A program made the position numbers and the translations under genes. The notes beneath the pieces are model-generated. The model was not told the origin of the DNA. It saw only the letters and a program-made list of their open reading frames with translations, and ran no database searches. This document shows positions 45,041-54,050 of a stretch of 64,000 nt of DNA, one piece after another; within the stretch, counting starts at the first letter, position 1, and each line of letters opens with the position of its first letter. Source of the stretch: Alphaproteobacteria bacterium HGW-Alphaproteobacteria-1 (GTDB lineage: Bacteria; Pseudomonadota; Alphaproteobacteria; Rhodobacterales; Rhodobacteraceae); contig PHEQ01000010.1 in the NCBI GenBank assembly GCA_002842985.1, positions 62,001-126,000 of the forward strand, in the 5' to 3' direction.

Positions 45041-46381
45041 ATGCGCTTTCTCCGTCAGGGGCTCCTGGGGCTCTTCCTGCTTTCGGTCACGCTCGGGCTT
45101 CTGGCCTATGCGGGCCAGACGCTGCGCCTTGCCGTCGAGGAGCGGGCAAGCCGCGAGGCGCGCGTGCCCGAGCGGCGCGAGCGCGTCTTTGCCGTGCGCG
45201 TGATCCGGCCCGAGGCCGGGACGATCACGCCCACCCTGACCGCCTTCGGCCGGATCGAGAGCCGCCGCACGCTGGAAATCCGGGCGCAGGCGGCGGGCGT
45301 GATCACCGAGCTTGCGTCGGGCTTTGTCGAGGGGGGCACGGTCACGGAGGGGCAGCTTCTGGCCCGGATCGACCCCGCCGATGCCGAGGCCGCGCTGGCG
45401 CGGGCGCGCACCGATCTGGCCGATGCCCGCGCCGAAGAGCGCGAGGCGGCGCGGGCGCTGGATCTGGCGCGCGACGATCTGGCCGCGCGACAGGAACAGG
45501 CCGAGATCCAGACCCGCGCGCTGGCGCGTCAGCGCGATCTCGAGGCGCGCGGTGTCGGCACGCTGACGGCGATTGAGGCCGCCGAATACAACCTTGTTCA
45601 GGCGCGGCAGGCGGTGCTTGGCGGGCGGCAGGCGCTGGCGCTGGCAGAGGCGCGTATCGATCAGGCCGCGACCGCCACCGCGCGATCCCGGCTTGCCCTG
45701 TCGGAAGCCGAGCGACGACTGGCCGAAACCCGCGTCACCGCCGGGTTCTCGGGCACGCTGAGCGAGGTGAGCGTGGTCGAGGGCCGCCTTGTTTCGGCCA
45801 ACGAACAGATTGCGCGGCTGGTGGACGGACGCGCGCTCGACGTGGCGTTTCGCGTCTCGAACGCGCAATACGCACAGTTGATCGACGCCACCGGCGCGCT
45901 GCGCCCGGCCCCCGTCGCCGTCGCGCTCGACAGTGGCGCGGCGCGGATCACCGCCTCGGGGCACATCGCGCGCGAGGCTGCAGCCCTTGCTGAGGGCGAG
46001 AGCGGACGCATGATCTTTGCCGCGCTCGATGACGCGCCCGCGATGAAGCCGGGTGATTTCGTGACCGTCACCGTGAAAGAGCCGCCGCTGACGGATGTGG
46101 TGCGCCTGCCTGCCTCGGCGCTCGGCCCCGATGGCGCGGTGCTGGCGCTCGGGGCCGATGACCGTCTTGAGCGGGTGCCGGTCACGCTCTTGCGGCGGCA
46201 GGGCAATGACGTTCTGGTGCGCGCCGGGGCCGTGGCGGGCCGCGAGATCGTGACCGAGCGCAGCCCTGCCCTTGGTCCCGGTCTCAAGGTGCGCCGCCTG
46301 ACCCCCGAGGCCGCAACGTCAGGGGCCGATGACGGCGCAACCAGCACCGCCGCGCGCCGCGCACCCCGGATGGGTGGATAG
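45041..46381 (+). CDS. RND efflux periplasmic adaptor (HlyD/MFP family)
   Basis: A 446-residue adaptor that bridges an inner-membrane RND pump to an outer-membrane channel. It has an N-terminal membrane anchor (about 6-28), a lipoyl half (RTLEIRAQAAGVITELASGFVEGGTV), a long helical hairpin (about 120-230, rich in Ala, Arg and Glu), the second lipoyl half (TRVTAGFSGTLSEVSVVEG) and a beta-barrel region. The ATG at 45041 gives a normal anchor. The RND pump gene overlaps it by 53 bases. Confidence 0.92.
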   Translation: MRFLRQGLLGLFLLSVTLGLLAYAGQTLRLAVEERASREARVPERRERVFAVRVIRPEAGTITPTLTAFGRIESRRTLEIRAQAAGVITELASGFVEGGTVTEGQLLARIDPADAEAALARARTDLADARAEEREAARALDLARDDLAARQEQAEIQTRALARQRDLEARGVGTLTAIEAAEYNLVQARQAVLGGRQALALAEARIDQAATATARSRLALSEAERRLAETRVTAGFSGTLSEVSVVEGRLVSANEQIARLVDGRALDVAFRVSNAQYAQLIDATGALRPAPVAVALDSGAARITASGHIAREAAALAEGESGRMIFAALDDAPAMKPGDFVTVTVKEPPLTDVVRLPASALGPDGAVLALGADDRLERVPVTLLRRQGNDVLVRAGAVAGREIVTERSPALGPGLKVRRLTPEAATSGADDGATSTAARRAPRMGG

Positions 46382-49300
46382 GCCCGTGGCGGGCATCCTG
46401 TCGTATTTCACGCGTCACCGCACGGCGGCGAACCTGCTTCTGGTGGTGCTGGTGGCGCTGGGCCTCTTGTCCCTGCCCAGGATGCGGGCGCAATTCTTTC
46501 CCGATGTTGTGGTCGACAATGTCACCGTCTCGATCACCTGGGAGGGGGCGAGTGCCGAGGACGTGGACAGCGCCATCGTGCAGCTTGCCGAACCCGCGCT
46601 CTTGTCGGTCGAGGGGGTGACGCGGGCGCGCAGCACGTCGCGCGAGCAAAACGCCAGTATCGTGCTCGAGTTCGAGCCGGACTGGGACATGGGCCGCGCC
46701 GCCGACGAGGTTCAGGCTGCACTCGATCAGATCACCACGCTGCCCGAGGAGGCCGAGGAACCGGTGGTGCGGCGCGGGGCCTGGCTTGACCGGGTGACGG
46801 ATGTGGTCATCACCGGGCCTATGGAGGCCTCGCAACTGGCGCGCATCGCCGATGAATTCGTGGCGCGTCTTTTCGCCGTCGGTGTCACGCGCGCCACCAT
46901 TCAGGGTGTTGCCGCGCCCGAAACGCTGGTCGAGGTGCCAGCCCGCGCGCTCATCGCCCATGACGTGACCATGGCCCAGATCGCCGAGGCCATCGCCGCG
47001 CGCGTCGATGCCGACCCTGCGGGCGACGTGACCGGTGCCAATGCGCGGTTGCGCACCGGCACCGCCACGCGCGGCACGCCCGAGATTGCCGCCATTCCGC
47101 TGCGCCTCAATTCCGACGGCAGCACGCTTGCCATCGGCGATGTGGCCACGGTGCACAGCGGCGCGGTGGACCGGGGTCTTGCCTATTACGTGGGCGACAG
47201 CCCCGCCATAACGGTGCAGGTCAGCCGCTCGGCGCAGGGTGACGCGCTGCGGATCCAGGCCCGTGTCGAGGCTGTGGCGGCCGAGATGATGCGCGCCCTG
47301 CCCGAGGGCGTGGAGATCAGCCTCGTGCGCACGCGCGCCGAGGCGATCTCGGGACGCATCAGGATGCTGCTGGACAATGCCGCCATGGGTCTGGCGCTGG
47401 TGGTCGGGCTTTTGTTTCTCTTTCTCAACGCGCGCACGGCCTTCTGGGTGGCGGCGGGGATTCCGGTGGCGATGCTGGCCGCGCTGTCGATCATGTATGC
47501 CGCCGGGCTTACGCTCAACATGATCTCGCTGTTCGCGCTGATCATCACGCTGGGGATCGTGGTTGACGATGCCATCGTTGTGGGCGAGCACGCCGACGCG
47601 CGCCACCGCCGCTTGGGCGAGCCGCCGCTTGTCGCCGCCGAGCGCGCCGCCGGGCGCATGGCGCTGCCGGTCTTTTCGGCTACACTGACCACGCTCATCG
47701 CGTTCTTCGGGCTGGCGGTGATCGGCGGGCAGTTCGGAAGCCTGATCTACGACATTCCCTTCACCGTGATCGCCGTGCTGACGGCAAGCCTTGTGGAGTG
47801 TTTCCTGATCCTGCCCAACCACATGGCGCACGCCCTTGCGCATTCCGCCAGAGAGCACTGGTATGACTGGCCGAGCCGCGTCGTCAATCGCGGCTTTTTG
47901 GCCCTGCGCGACCGGGCCTTTCGCCCGCTCATGGCATTGGTCATCCGGGCGCGCTATGCGGTTCTGGCCGGTGTCATCCTGCTGCTGGCGTTTCAGGTGG
48001 GTGCGTTCCTGCGCGGTGATGTGACCTGGCGGTTTTTCAACGCGCCCGAACAGGGCAGCGTGACGGGCAATTTCGCCATGGTGCCGGGGGCCACGCGCGC
48101 GGATGCGCTGGCGCAGATGCGTGCGCTGCAAGAGGCGGTGCTGGCGCTCGGGGCGGAGTATGAGGCGACGCACGGCCTCAACCCCGTCGAGCATGTCATG
48201 GCGCAGGTGGGCGGTGCTGCAGGGCGCGGCATGGCCGGGGCCGACACCCGCGACGCCGATCTGGTGGGCGGTATCTCGATCGAGCTGATCGATCCCGATC
48301 TGCGCCCCTATTCGAGCTTTGCCTTCGTTGCCGATCTGCAAGAGCGCGTGCCGCGCCTGCCGCTTACCGAAGAACTGAGCTTTCGTGGCGCACGCTCCGG
48401 TCCTGGTGGCGATGCGCTCGATATAGCCATTTATGGGGCCGAGGCCGAGGTGCTCAAATCCGCTGCCGAGGCGCTCAAGACCCGTCTCGCGCGCGAGCCG
48501 GAGGTGTCGGCGCTCGAGGACAACCTCGCCTGGGACAAGACCGAACTGGTGCTTGACCTCACGCCGTACGGGCAGGCGCTCGGGTTCGGCATCGACGAGC
48601 TGGGCCGCACCCTGCGCAACCGCGTGAACGGGATCGAGGCGGCCACCTACCCCGACGGGCCAAGGTCCGCCACGATCCGGGTGGAACTGCCCGATGCGGA
48701 TCTGGCGGCGGATTTCCTCGATACGATGCAATTGCGCAGCGCCTCGGGTCATTACGTGCCGCTTGCCGATATCGTGACCGTCACAACGCGCGTGGGCTTT
48801 GCCACCGTGCGGCGCGAGAACGGGCTGCGCCATGTCAACGTGACCGGCGACATCTCCGAGGACGACCCCGAGCGCGCCGCCGAGATCATGCGCGTTCTGG
48901 AGGCCGAGATCCTGCCCGAGATCGCCGGTATCTATCAGGTGGAATACCGCCTGGGCGGGCTGAGCGAGCAGGAAAGCGATTTTCTTGCCGATGCGCGGCT
49001 TGGCCTCATGCTCACGCTTTTGGGCATTTACCTTGTGCTGGCGCTGGTCTTTGCAAGCTGGACGCGGCCGATGGTGGTCATGGCGGTGATACCCTTCGGC
49101 CTTGTGGGCGCGATCTGGGGGCATAGTCAGTGGGATGTGCCGCTGTCGATGTTCTCGGTGGTGGGGCTTCTGGGGATGGTGGGTATCATCATCAACGATT
49201 CCATCGTGCTGGTGACCTCGATCGACGACCATGCCAAGGGTCGCGGTCTGATCCCCGCCATCATCGAGGGCGCGGCGGACCGGCTGCGGCCGGTGCTGCT

Positions 49301-49736
49301 GACCACGCTGACCACGGTTCTGGGGCTGGCGCCGCTTCTCTTCGAGCGATCCACGCAGGCGCAATTCCTCAAGCCGACGGTGATCACGCTGGTCTATGGC
49401 CTCGGCTTCGGCATGGTGCTGGTGCTGCTGGTGGTGCCCGCGCTTTTGGCCATCGGGCGCGATCTGGGCCGTCCCTGGGTGGCGCTGCGGCGGGGTTGGC
49501 GGGCGCCGGGGGCGGCTTTGGTGCTGCGCGGGGCGGCGGGGAGCCTGGCGCTGTGGTTCGTGGCGACGCTCGGGTGGGTTCTACTCACGGGCGGCTTGCC
49601 GGGCCCGCTCGCGCTGGTGCCGCTGGCACCGCTGGCGGGGGCGCTGGCACTCTTCGTCACCGGCGCGGCGGTGCTGTTGGCGCTCCTCGCGGCGGGCATC
49701 GCGCTTCTCCCCGGATCGGTCTTGCGCCGGTCCTGA
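46329..49736 (+). CDS. RND efflux pump, inner-membrane permease
   Basis: A 1135-residue proton-driven efflux pump of the AcrB/HAE1 family. It has an N-terminal helix (about 25-43), two large periplasmic loops and two six-helix bundles. The proton-relay Asp pair is present (GIVVDDAIVVGEHAD), and the second half has GMVGIIINDSIVLVTSIDD. The C-terminus is ~90-100 residues longer than AcrB, with two or three added hydrophobic segments rich in Ala, Leu and Gly. Together with the overlapping adaptor it needs an outer-membrane channel encoded elsewhere. Its substrate is unknown. Confidence 0.93.
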   Translation: MTAQPAPPRAAHPGWVDRPVAGILSYFTRHRTAANLLLVVLVALGLLSLPRMRAQFFPDVVVDNVTVSITWEGASAEDVDSAIVQLAEPALLSVEGVTRARSTSREQNASIVLEFEPDWDMGRAADEVQAALDQITTLPEEAEEPVVRRGAWLDRVTDVVITGPMEASQLARIADEFVARLFAVGVTRATIQGVAAPETLVEVPARALIAHDVTMAQIAEAIAARVDADPAGDVTGANARLRTGTATRGTPEIAAIPLRLNSDGSTLAIGDVATVHSGAVDRGLAYYVGDSPAITVQVSRSAQGDALRIQARVEAVAAEMMRALPEGVEISLVRTRAEAISGRIRMLLDNAAMGLALVVGLLFLFLNARTAFWVAAGIPVAMLAALSIMYAAGLTLNMISLFALIITLGIVVDDAIVVGEHADARHRRLGEPPLVAAERAAGRMALPVFSATLTTLIAFFGLAVIGGQFGSLIYDIPFTVIAVLTASLVECFLILPNHMAHALAHSAREHWYDWPSRVVNRGFLALRDRAFRPLMALVIRARYAVLAGVILLLAFQVGAFLRGDVTWRFFNAPEQGSVTGNFAMVPGATRADALAQMRALQEAVLALGAEYEATHGLNPVEHVMAQVGGAAGRGMAGADTRDADLVGGISIELIDPDLRPYSSFAFVADLQERVPRLPLTEELSFRGARSGPGGDALDIAIYGAEAEVLKSAAEALKTRLAREPEVSALEDNLAWDKTELVLDLTPYGQALGFGIDELGRTLRNRVNGIEAATYPDGPRSATIRVELPDADLAADFLDTMQLRSASGHYVPLADIVTVTTRVGFATVRRENGLRHVNVTGDISEDDPERAAEIMRVLEAEILPEIAGIYQVEYRLGGLSEQESDFLADARLGLMLTLLGIYLVLALVFASWTRPMVVMAVIPFGLVGAIWGHSQWDVPLSMFSVVGLLGMVGIIINDSIVLVTSIDDHAKGRGLIPAIIEGAADRLRPVLLTTLTTVLGLAPLLFERSTQAQFLKPTVITLVYGLGFGMVLVLLVVPALLAIGRDLGRPWVALRRGWRAPGAALVLRGAAGSLALWFVATLGWVLLTGGLPGPLALVPLAPLAGALALFVTGAAVLLALLAAGIALLPGSVLRRS

Positions 49737-49756
49737 TCCGGCGCTACCCCTCGATC

Positions 49757-50695
49757 ATGCGGATCCTGCGCGACCACAGCTTTGCCACAGGCGCCGATCG
49801 GGGTGCCTCGGTTGCCATAGGCAATTTCGACGGGGTGCATCTTGGCCACCGCTCGGTGATCGAGCTTGCGCGCGCGGCGGGCGCGGTCATCGGCGCGCCG
49901 CTCGGCATCCTGACCTTCGAGCCGCACCCGCGCGAGTATTTCGCCCCCGACGCCCCGCCCTTTCGGCTGATGAGCTCTGAGGCGCGCGCGCACCGGCTGG
50001 AAAAGCTGGGGGTTGAGCGGCTCTATGAGTTGAACTTCAATGCCGCCATGGCGGCGCTCTCTCCGCGCGCCTTTGCGCAGGAGGTGCTGGCCGACGGGCT
50101 TGGCCTTGGCCATGCGGTTGTGGGCGCGGATTTCTGCTTTGGCAAGGGGCGGGCGGGCAATGCCGCAATGCTCGAGGCGTTCGGCGCGCAGATGGGCTTT
50201 GGCGTGACCATTGCCCCGCTGCTGGAGGGCGAGGGCGGGCAGGTCTCCTCGACCGCGATCCGGGCCGCGCTCTCTGAGGGTCGCCCGCGCGACGCCGCCG
50301 CCATGCTGGGCCACTGGCACCGCATCGAAGGGCCGGTGGTGGGCGGTGAACAGCGCGGGCGCACGCTTGGATATCCCACTGCCAACATGTCCATCGCCGG
50401 TCTGCACCCGCCGCGTTTCGGCGTCTATGCGGTGCTTGTCGATGTGCTCGACGGGCCGCACCGGGGAAAGTATCGCGGCGCGGCCTCGCTTGGCGTTCGG
50501 CCCATGTTCAAGGGTGCGGGGGCCAATCTCGAGACGTATCTTTTCGACTTTTCCGGCGATCTTTACGGCGCGCATCTCTCCGTGGGGCTTGTCGAGTATC
50601 TGCGGCCCGAAGAGACCTTTGACAGCCTCGAGGCGTTCATCGCGCAAATGGACGCCGATTGCGCGCGCGTCCGCAGTATCCTGGCCGCGTCATGA
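49757..50695 (+). CDS. ribF: Bifunctional riboflavin kinase / FAD synthetase
   Basis: A 312-residue enzyme that makes FMN and FAD from riboflavin. The N-terminal adenylyltransferase domain has AIGNFDGVHLGHRSVI (HxGH-type) and GADFCFGKGRAGN; SSTAIRAALSEG carries the ST/S motif. The C-terminal kinase domain (about 185-305) shows GRTLGYPTANM (GxPTAN). The ATG at 49757 begins just before the fold. It follows the RND pump by 20 bases and overlaps the YcgN gene by 4. Confidence 0.95.
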   Translation: MRILRDHSFATGADRGASVAIGNFDGVHLGHRSVIELARAAGAVIGAPLGILTFEPHPREYFAPDAPPFRLMSSEARAHRLEKLGVERLYELNFNAAMAALSPRAFAQEVLADGLGLGHAVVGADFCFGKGRAGNAAMLEAFGAQMGFGVTIAPLLEGEGGQVSSTAIRAALSEGRPRDAAAMLGHWHRIEGPVVGGEQRGRTLGYPTANMSIAGLHPPRFGVYAVLVDVLDGPHRGKYRGAASLGVRPMFKGAGANLETYLFDFSGDLYGAHLSVGLVEYLRPEETFDSLEAFIAQMDADCARVRSILAAS

Positions 50696-51165
50696 GCGAT
50701 CCCATCGACCGCACCGGCCTCAGGCCCCGTTACTGGGAGACCACCGCGCTTGACCGGATGACGCAAAGGGAATGGGAGGCGCTTTGTGACGGCTGCGGCA
50801 AGTGCTGCATGAACAAGCTGGAGGATGACGAGACCGGCGAGGTCGCATTCACCCGCGTCGCCTGTCGGCTGTTCGACGATACCACCTGTCGCTGCGGGCA
50901 ATATCCGATCCGGCATCAGTTCGTGCCGGAATGTATCTCGCTGAAGCCCCACAGCATCGAACGCCACGCCTATTGGCTGCCCGAGACCTGCGCCTACAAA
51001 CTGCTTCACGCGGGCAGGCGGCTTTATGACTGGCACCCGCTGATTTCGGGCGACCCTCAGAGCGTCCACGACGCGGGCGTGTCGATGCAACACCGCACCC
51101 TGCCCGAACACGAGGTCCCCGAAGAGGACTGGGAAGACCACATCATCGAGGAGCCAATCCCATGA
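50692..51165 (+). CDS. YcgN-family cysteine cluster protein
   Basis: A 157-residue soluble protein of the UPF0260/YcgN family. It shows the cluster CDGCGKCCMNKLED, then CRLFD, CRCGQY, the segment ECISLKP and the ETCAYKLL site, which together could hold a zinc or iron-sulfur centre. Function is not known. It overlaps ribF (4 bases) and the threonine aldolase (4 bases). Confidence 0.9.
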   Translation: MSDPIDRTGLRPRYWETTALDRMTQREWEALCDGCGKCCMNKLEDDETGEVAFTRVACRLFDDTTCRCGQYPIRHQFVPECISLKPHSIERHAYWLPETCAYKLLHAGRRLYDWHPLISGDPQSVHDAGVSMQHRTLPEHEVPEEDWEDHIIEEPIP

Positions 51166-52208
51166 ATTTCGCCTCCGACAATGCCGGGCCTGCCCTGCCA
51201 CAGGTCATGCAGGCCATGATCGCCGCCAATGAGGGGTTCATGCCCTCTTATGGCGAGGATGCGCTGATGATCCGCGTGCGCGATCGGTTGCGCGATCTGT
51301 TCGAGGCCCCCAAGGCCAGCGTCTATCTGGTGGGCACCGGCACGGCGGCCAACGCGCTTGGCCTCGCCACGCTGTCGCAGCCCTGGCAGACGGTGTTCTG
51401 CACGCCGCTGGCCCACATCCAAGTGGACGAGTGCAACGCGCCAGAATTCTTTACCGGCGGGGCGAAGCTCAGCCTTGTGGGCGAGGCCGACAAGATGACG
51501 CCCGCCGAGTTGCAGGCCGCCATCGCCGCCTGGCCCGCAGGCGATGTGCACACGCCGCAATACGGGCCGCTTGCGCTCACGCAGGCGACCGAACGCGGGC
51601 GACTTTACACCTGCGCCGAGATTGCCGCGCTTTGCGATGTGGCGCGGGCGCACGGGATGCCCACCCATCTCGACGGGGCGCGCTTTGCCAATGCCATCGC
51701 TGCGCTCGGCTGCACCCCTGCGGAAATGAGCTGGCGCGCGGGCATCGATGCGGTCAGCTTTGGTGGCACCAAGAACGGCTGTCTGGGGGTCGAGGCGGTG
51801 ATCTTCTTCTCGCCCGAGAACGCCTGGGAATTCGAGCTGCGCCGCAAGCGTTCGGCGCATCTTTTCTCCAAGCACCGGTTCCTGTCGGCGCAGATGCTGG
51901 GCTTTCTCGAGGGCGACACCTGGCTTGACGCCGCGCGCACGGCCAATGCCCGTGCTGCATATCTGGCCGAGGGTCTGCGCGGGGTGGCCGAGGTCGATTT
52001 CGCCTATGAGCGAGAGGTCAACATGATCTTTGCCCGCCTGCCGCGTGCCACCCATCAACGGCTGCGCGCGGCGGGGGCCACCTATGCGCTCTACGAAGGG
52101 CCGCTCGACGAGGGCCCCGGCGACACGCCGCTTTTGGCGCGATTCGTCTGCGACTGGTCGATCACCGAAGAGGCGATCGACCGGTTTCTGGCGCTTCTGC
52201 GCGGTTGA
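51162..52208 (+). CDS. ltaE: Low-specificity L-threonine aldolase
   Basis: A 348-residue PLP enzyme (beta-eliminating lyase fold) that splits threonine or allo-threonine to glycine and acetaldehyde. It starts with FASDNAGPALPQV; YGEDALMIRVRDRL, the PLP-stacking AHIQVDECNAPEFF region, HLDGARFANAI and the PLP-Lys in SFGGTKNGCLG are visible. It ends the run adaptor-RND-ribF-ycgN-ltaE. Confidence 0.93.
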   Translation: MNFASDNAGPALPQVMQAMIAANEGFMPSYGEDALMIRVRDRLRDLFEAPKASVYLVGTGTAANALGLATLSQPWQTVFCTPLAHIQVDECNAPEFFTGGAKLSLVGEADKMTPAELQAAIAAWPAGDVHTPQYGPLALTQATERGRLYTCAEIAALCDVARAHGMPTHLDGARFANAIAALGCTPAEMSWRAGIDAVSFGGTKNGCLGVEAVIFFSPENAWEFELRRKRSAHLFSKHRFLSAQMLGFLEGDTWLDAARTANARAAYLAEGLRGVAEVDFAYEREVNMIFARLPRATHQRLRAAGATYALYEGPLDEGPGDTPLLARFVCDWSITEEAIDRFLALLRG

Positions 52209-52214
52209 AAGAGC

Positions 52215-52613
52215 TCAGGCCGCGCCGTATTCCGCATCGGTCACATGGGCGAGCCAGTCCGCCGTGCGCCCGTCCTCGGCCTCCTGGATCGCCAGATGGC
52301 ACATCATCCGGTCAGGTGCCGCGCCGTGCCAGTGCTCTTCGCCGGGTGGAATCCAGACCGTGTCGCCCGCGCGGATCACCTCCACCGGACCGCCCCGCGT
52401 ACCGATCAGCCCAACACCCGAGACGACATGCAGCGTCTGGCCCAGGGGATGCGTGTGCCAGGCGGTGCGCGCGCCCGGCTCGAACGTGACCCGCAGCGCC
52501 CGGACCCGTGCGGGGGCGGGGGGCGCGCTCACCACCTCCTGCCAGACCCGGCCGGTGAAATAGGCCGGTTCGGCAAGGCGGCTGGCGACGCTTTCGGTCC
52601 TGATGATTTCCAT
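52215..52613 (-). CDS. Cupin-domain protein
   Basis: A 132-residue single-domain cupin. The metal-binding motifs are visible: RTAWHTHPLGQTLHV (two His with downstream Gln) and PPGEEHWHGAAPD. It resembles small cupins annotated as mandelonitrile-lyase-like or quercetinase-like proteins, but the substrate is unknown. The ATG at 52613 has a GGGAGAG site; the longer frame has unrelated sequence. Confidence 0.88.
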   Translation of the reverse strand: MEIIRTESVASRLAEPAYFTGRVWQEVVSAPPAPARVRALRVTFEPGARTAWHTHPLGQTLHVVSGVGLIGTRGGPVEVIRAGDTVWIPPGEEHWHGAAPDRMMCHLAIQEAEDGRTADWLAHVTDAEYGAA

Positions 52614-52692
52614 GGCTCTCTCCCTGTGGATATGAGGCGATCCTAGAGCGCGGGCGCGCCGATGCAATGCGCGTATTTCACCCCCGAATCCC

Positions 52693-52721
52693 TTGACGCC
52701 CCCCGGCTTTGCGCCTAAAGA
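52693..52721 (+). promoter_or_regulatory. rpmB promoter
   Basis: TTGACG at 52693-52698, a 17-base spacer and TAAAGA at 52716-52721 form a good housekeeping promoter match. The leader to the rpmB start is about 87 bases. Confidence 0.65.
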
Positions 52722-52814
52722 CCGCTGACGGAATTCGGGGCGCTGCCTGTGGCGGTGCCCGTTTGTGTTAAGAAGGGCCTGCACGCGCCCTCACCCCAAG
52801 ACGAGGATGACCCC

Positions 52815-53105
52815 ATGTCGCGCCGCTGCGAACTGACCGGAAAAGGCCCGATGACGGGCAACAACTCCAGCCATGCCAACAACAAGACACGTCGTCGGTA
52901 TCTGCCGAACCTCAACGATGTCACGCTGCAATCCGAGACCCTGAATCGCGGTATCAAACTGCGCATCTCGGCCCATGCGCTGCGCAGCGTCGATCACCGC
53001 GGCGGGCTCGACGCCTTCCTTGCCAAGGCCAAGGACGAAGAGCTGTCGGCCTCCGCGCTGAAGGTCAAGAAAGAGATTGCCAAGGCGCAGGCCGCCAACG
53101 CCTGA
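52815..53105 (+). CDS. rpmB: 50S ribosomal protein L28
   Basis: A 96-residue ribosomal protein with the typical start [33 protein letters not shown] and a helical end. The ATG at 52815 follows a GAGGATGA site and matches the family start. It is monocistronic, with its own promoter and a strong terminator. Confidence 0.97.
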   Translation: MSRRCELTGKGPMTGNNSSHANNKTRRRYLPNLNDVTLQSETLNRGIKLRISAHALRSVDHRGGLDAFLAKAKDEELSASALKVKKEIAKAQAANA

Positions 53106-53126
53106 TCGCCTCCGGCTGGTCACGTC

Positions 53127-53164
53127 ACAGCCCTGCCGCGCTGCGGCGGGGCTGTTTCGTTTTG
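53127..53164 (+). terminator. Rho-independent terminator of rpmB
   Basis: A 13-base-pair stem (ACAGCCCTGCCGC with GCGGCGGGGCTGT, one T-G pair) with a 3-base loop, followed by TTCGTTTT. It begins 22 bases after the rpmB stop. Confidence 0.9.
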
Positions 53165-53205
53165 TCGCTTGGCAGCGCGCCGCGCGCGGGCCTATACCTG
53201 TGGCG

Positions 53206-53553
53206 ATGATCCGCTTGCGCCCCCTCACGGCCCTCGGCCTCTGCCTCTTTCTGGCGCTGACCAGTGTCACGCTGGCCGTGGCGCGGGGCGCGCCGCAGCC
53301 CGTGGGCGAAGTCGTGCTCTGCACCGGGGAGGGCACCCGCACCGTTCTCGTGGATGCGCAAGGTGCGCCCGTGGCCCCGCCGCATATCTGCCCCGAGTGC
53401 CTTTTGGCGTTTCACGCCACCGCCCCGCGCGATCCGCTGCCCGCGCCGCACCCGGCCGTGACTTTCTCGCGCTATCCGTTTGCCGGGGCGGCCCATGTGA
53501 TCCCGTCGCCCCCGCCTCCGTTGCGCGCGCGCGCACCGCCCTGGACGGTCTGA
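53206..53553 (+). CDS. DUF2946-like exported protein
   Basis: A 115-residue protein with a signal peptide or N-terminal anchor (about 8-25), one Cys in VVLCTGEG and a CPEC motif (HICPECLLAF), then a proline-rich tail. Size, Cys spacing and position before a copper chaperone fit the DUF2946 group seen with copper genes; the family call is tentative. It lies 38 bases before the PCuAC gene, so both probably serve periplasmic copper handling. Confidence 0.65.
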   Translation: MIRLRPLTALGLCLFLALTSVTLAVARGAPQPVGEVVLCTGEGTRTVLVDAQGAPVAPPHICPECLLAFHATAPRDPLPAPHPAVTFSRYPFAGAAHVIPSPPPPLRARAPPWTV

Positions 53554-53591
53554 TCCTCTTCTCTCACCATCAGACCCAAAGGAGCGACATC

Positions 53592-54050
53592 ATGTCCCTG
53601 AAATTCACCCTTGCCGCCACGCTCGGCCTTGTCCTTGCCACGCCTGCCCTCGCGCAGGAAATCCACATCCTTGACACCTATGCGCGCGCTGCCAGCCCGA
53701 TGGCCAAGACCGGCGCGGCCTTCATGCTGATCGAGAATATCGGCGATGCCGACGACCGGCTGATCGGTGCCTCCTCACCCGTCGCGCCGATGGTGCAGAT
53801 CCACACCCACCGCGAAGAGGGGGGTGTGATGAAGATGGTGCATGTCGAGGATGGCCTCGATGTGCCCGCCGGGGAAACCCTGGTGCTGCAACGCGGCGGG
53901 AACCATGTGATGTTCATGGGGCTGACCGAATCCTTCGAGCAGGGCAAGGAAATCCCGCTTACCCTGATCTTCGAGAAATCCGGCGAAATCACCGTCGATG
54001 TTCCCGTGGACCTCACCCGCAAGGCCGAAGGGCACGGGCACGGCAACTAA
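53592..54050 (+). CDS. Periplasmic copper chaperone PCuAC
   Basis: A 152-residue exported protein of the PCuA(C)/DUF461 family, which delivers Cu(I) to cytochrome c oxidase. A signal peptide (cut after PALA-QE) is followed by the copper motif: HTHREEGGVMKM and, about 20 residues later, NHVMFMGL (H-M pattern). A His-rich end (GHGHGN) may add binding. It pairs with the upstream DUF2946-like gene and overlaps the convergent cobB stop by 4 bases. Confidence 0.92.
   Translation: MSLKFTLAATLGLVLATPALAQEIHILDTYARAASPMAKTGAAFMLIENIGDADDRLIGASSPVAPMVQIHTHREEGGVMKMVHVEDGLDVPAGETLVLQRGGNHVMFMGLTESFEQGKEIPLTLIFEKSGEITVDVPVDLTRKAEGHGHGN

Noticed and set aside
46284-49364. A 1026-codon open frame antisense to the RND pump
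   Set aside because: High-GC codon bias leaves long open frames opposite real genes. The product is rich in His, Arg and Gln, has no domain pattern, and mirrors the RND codons.
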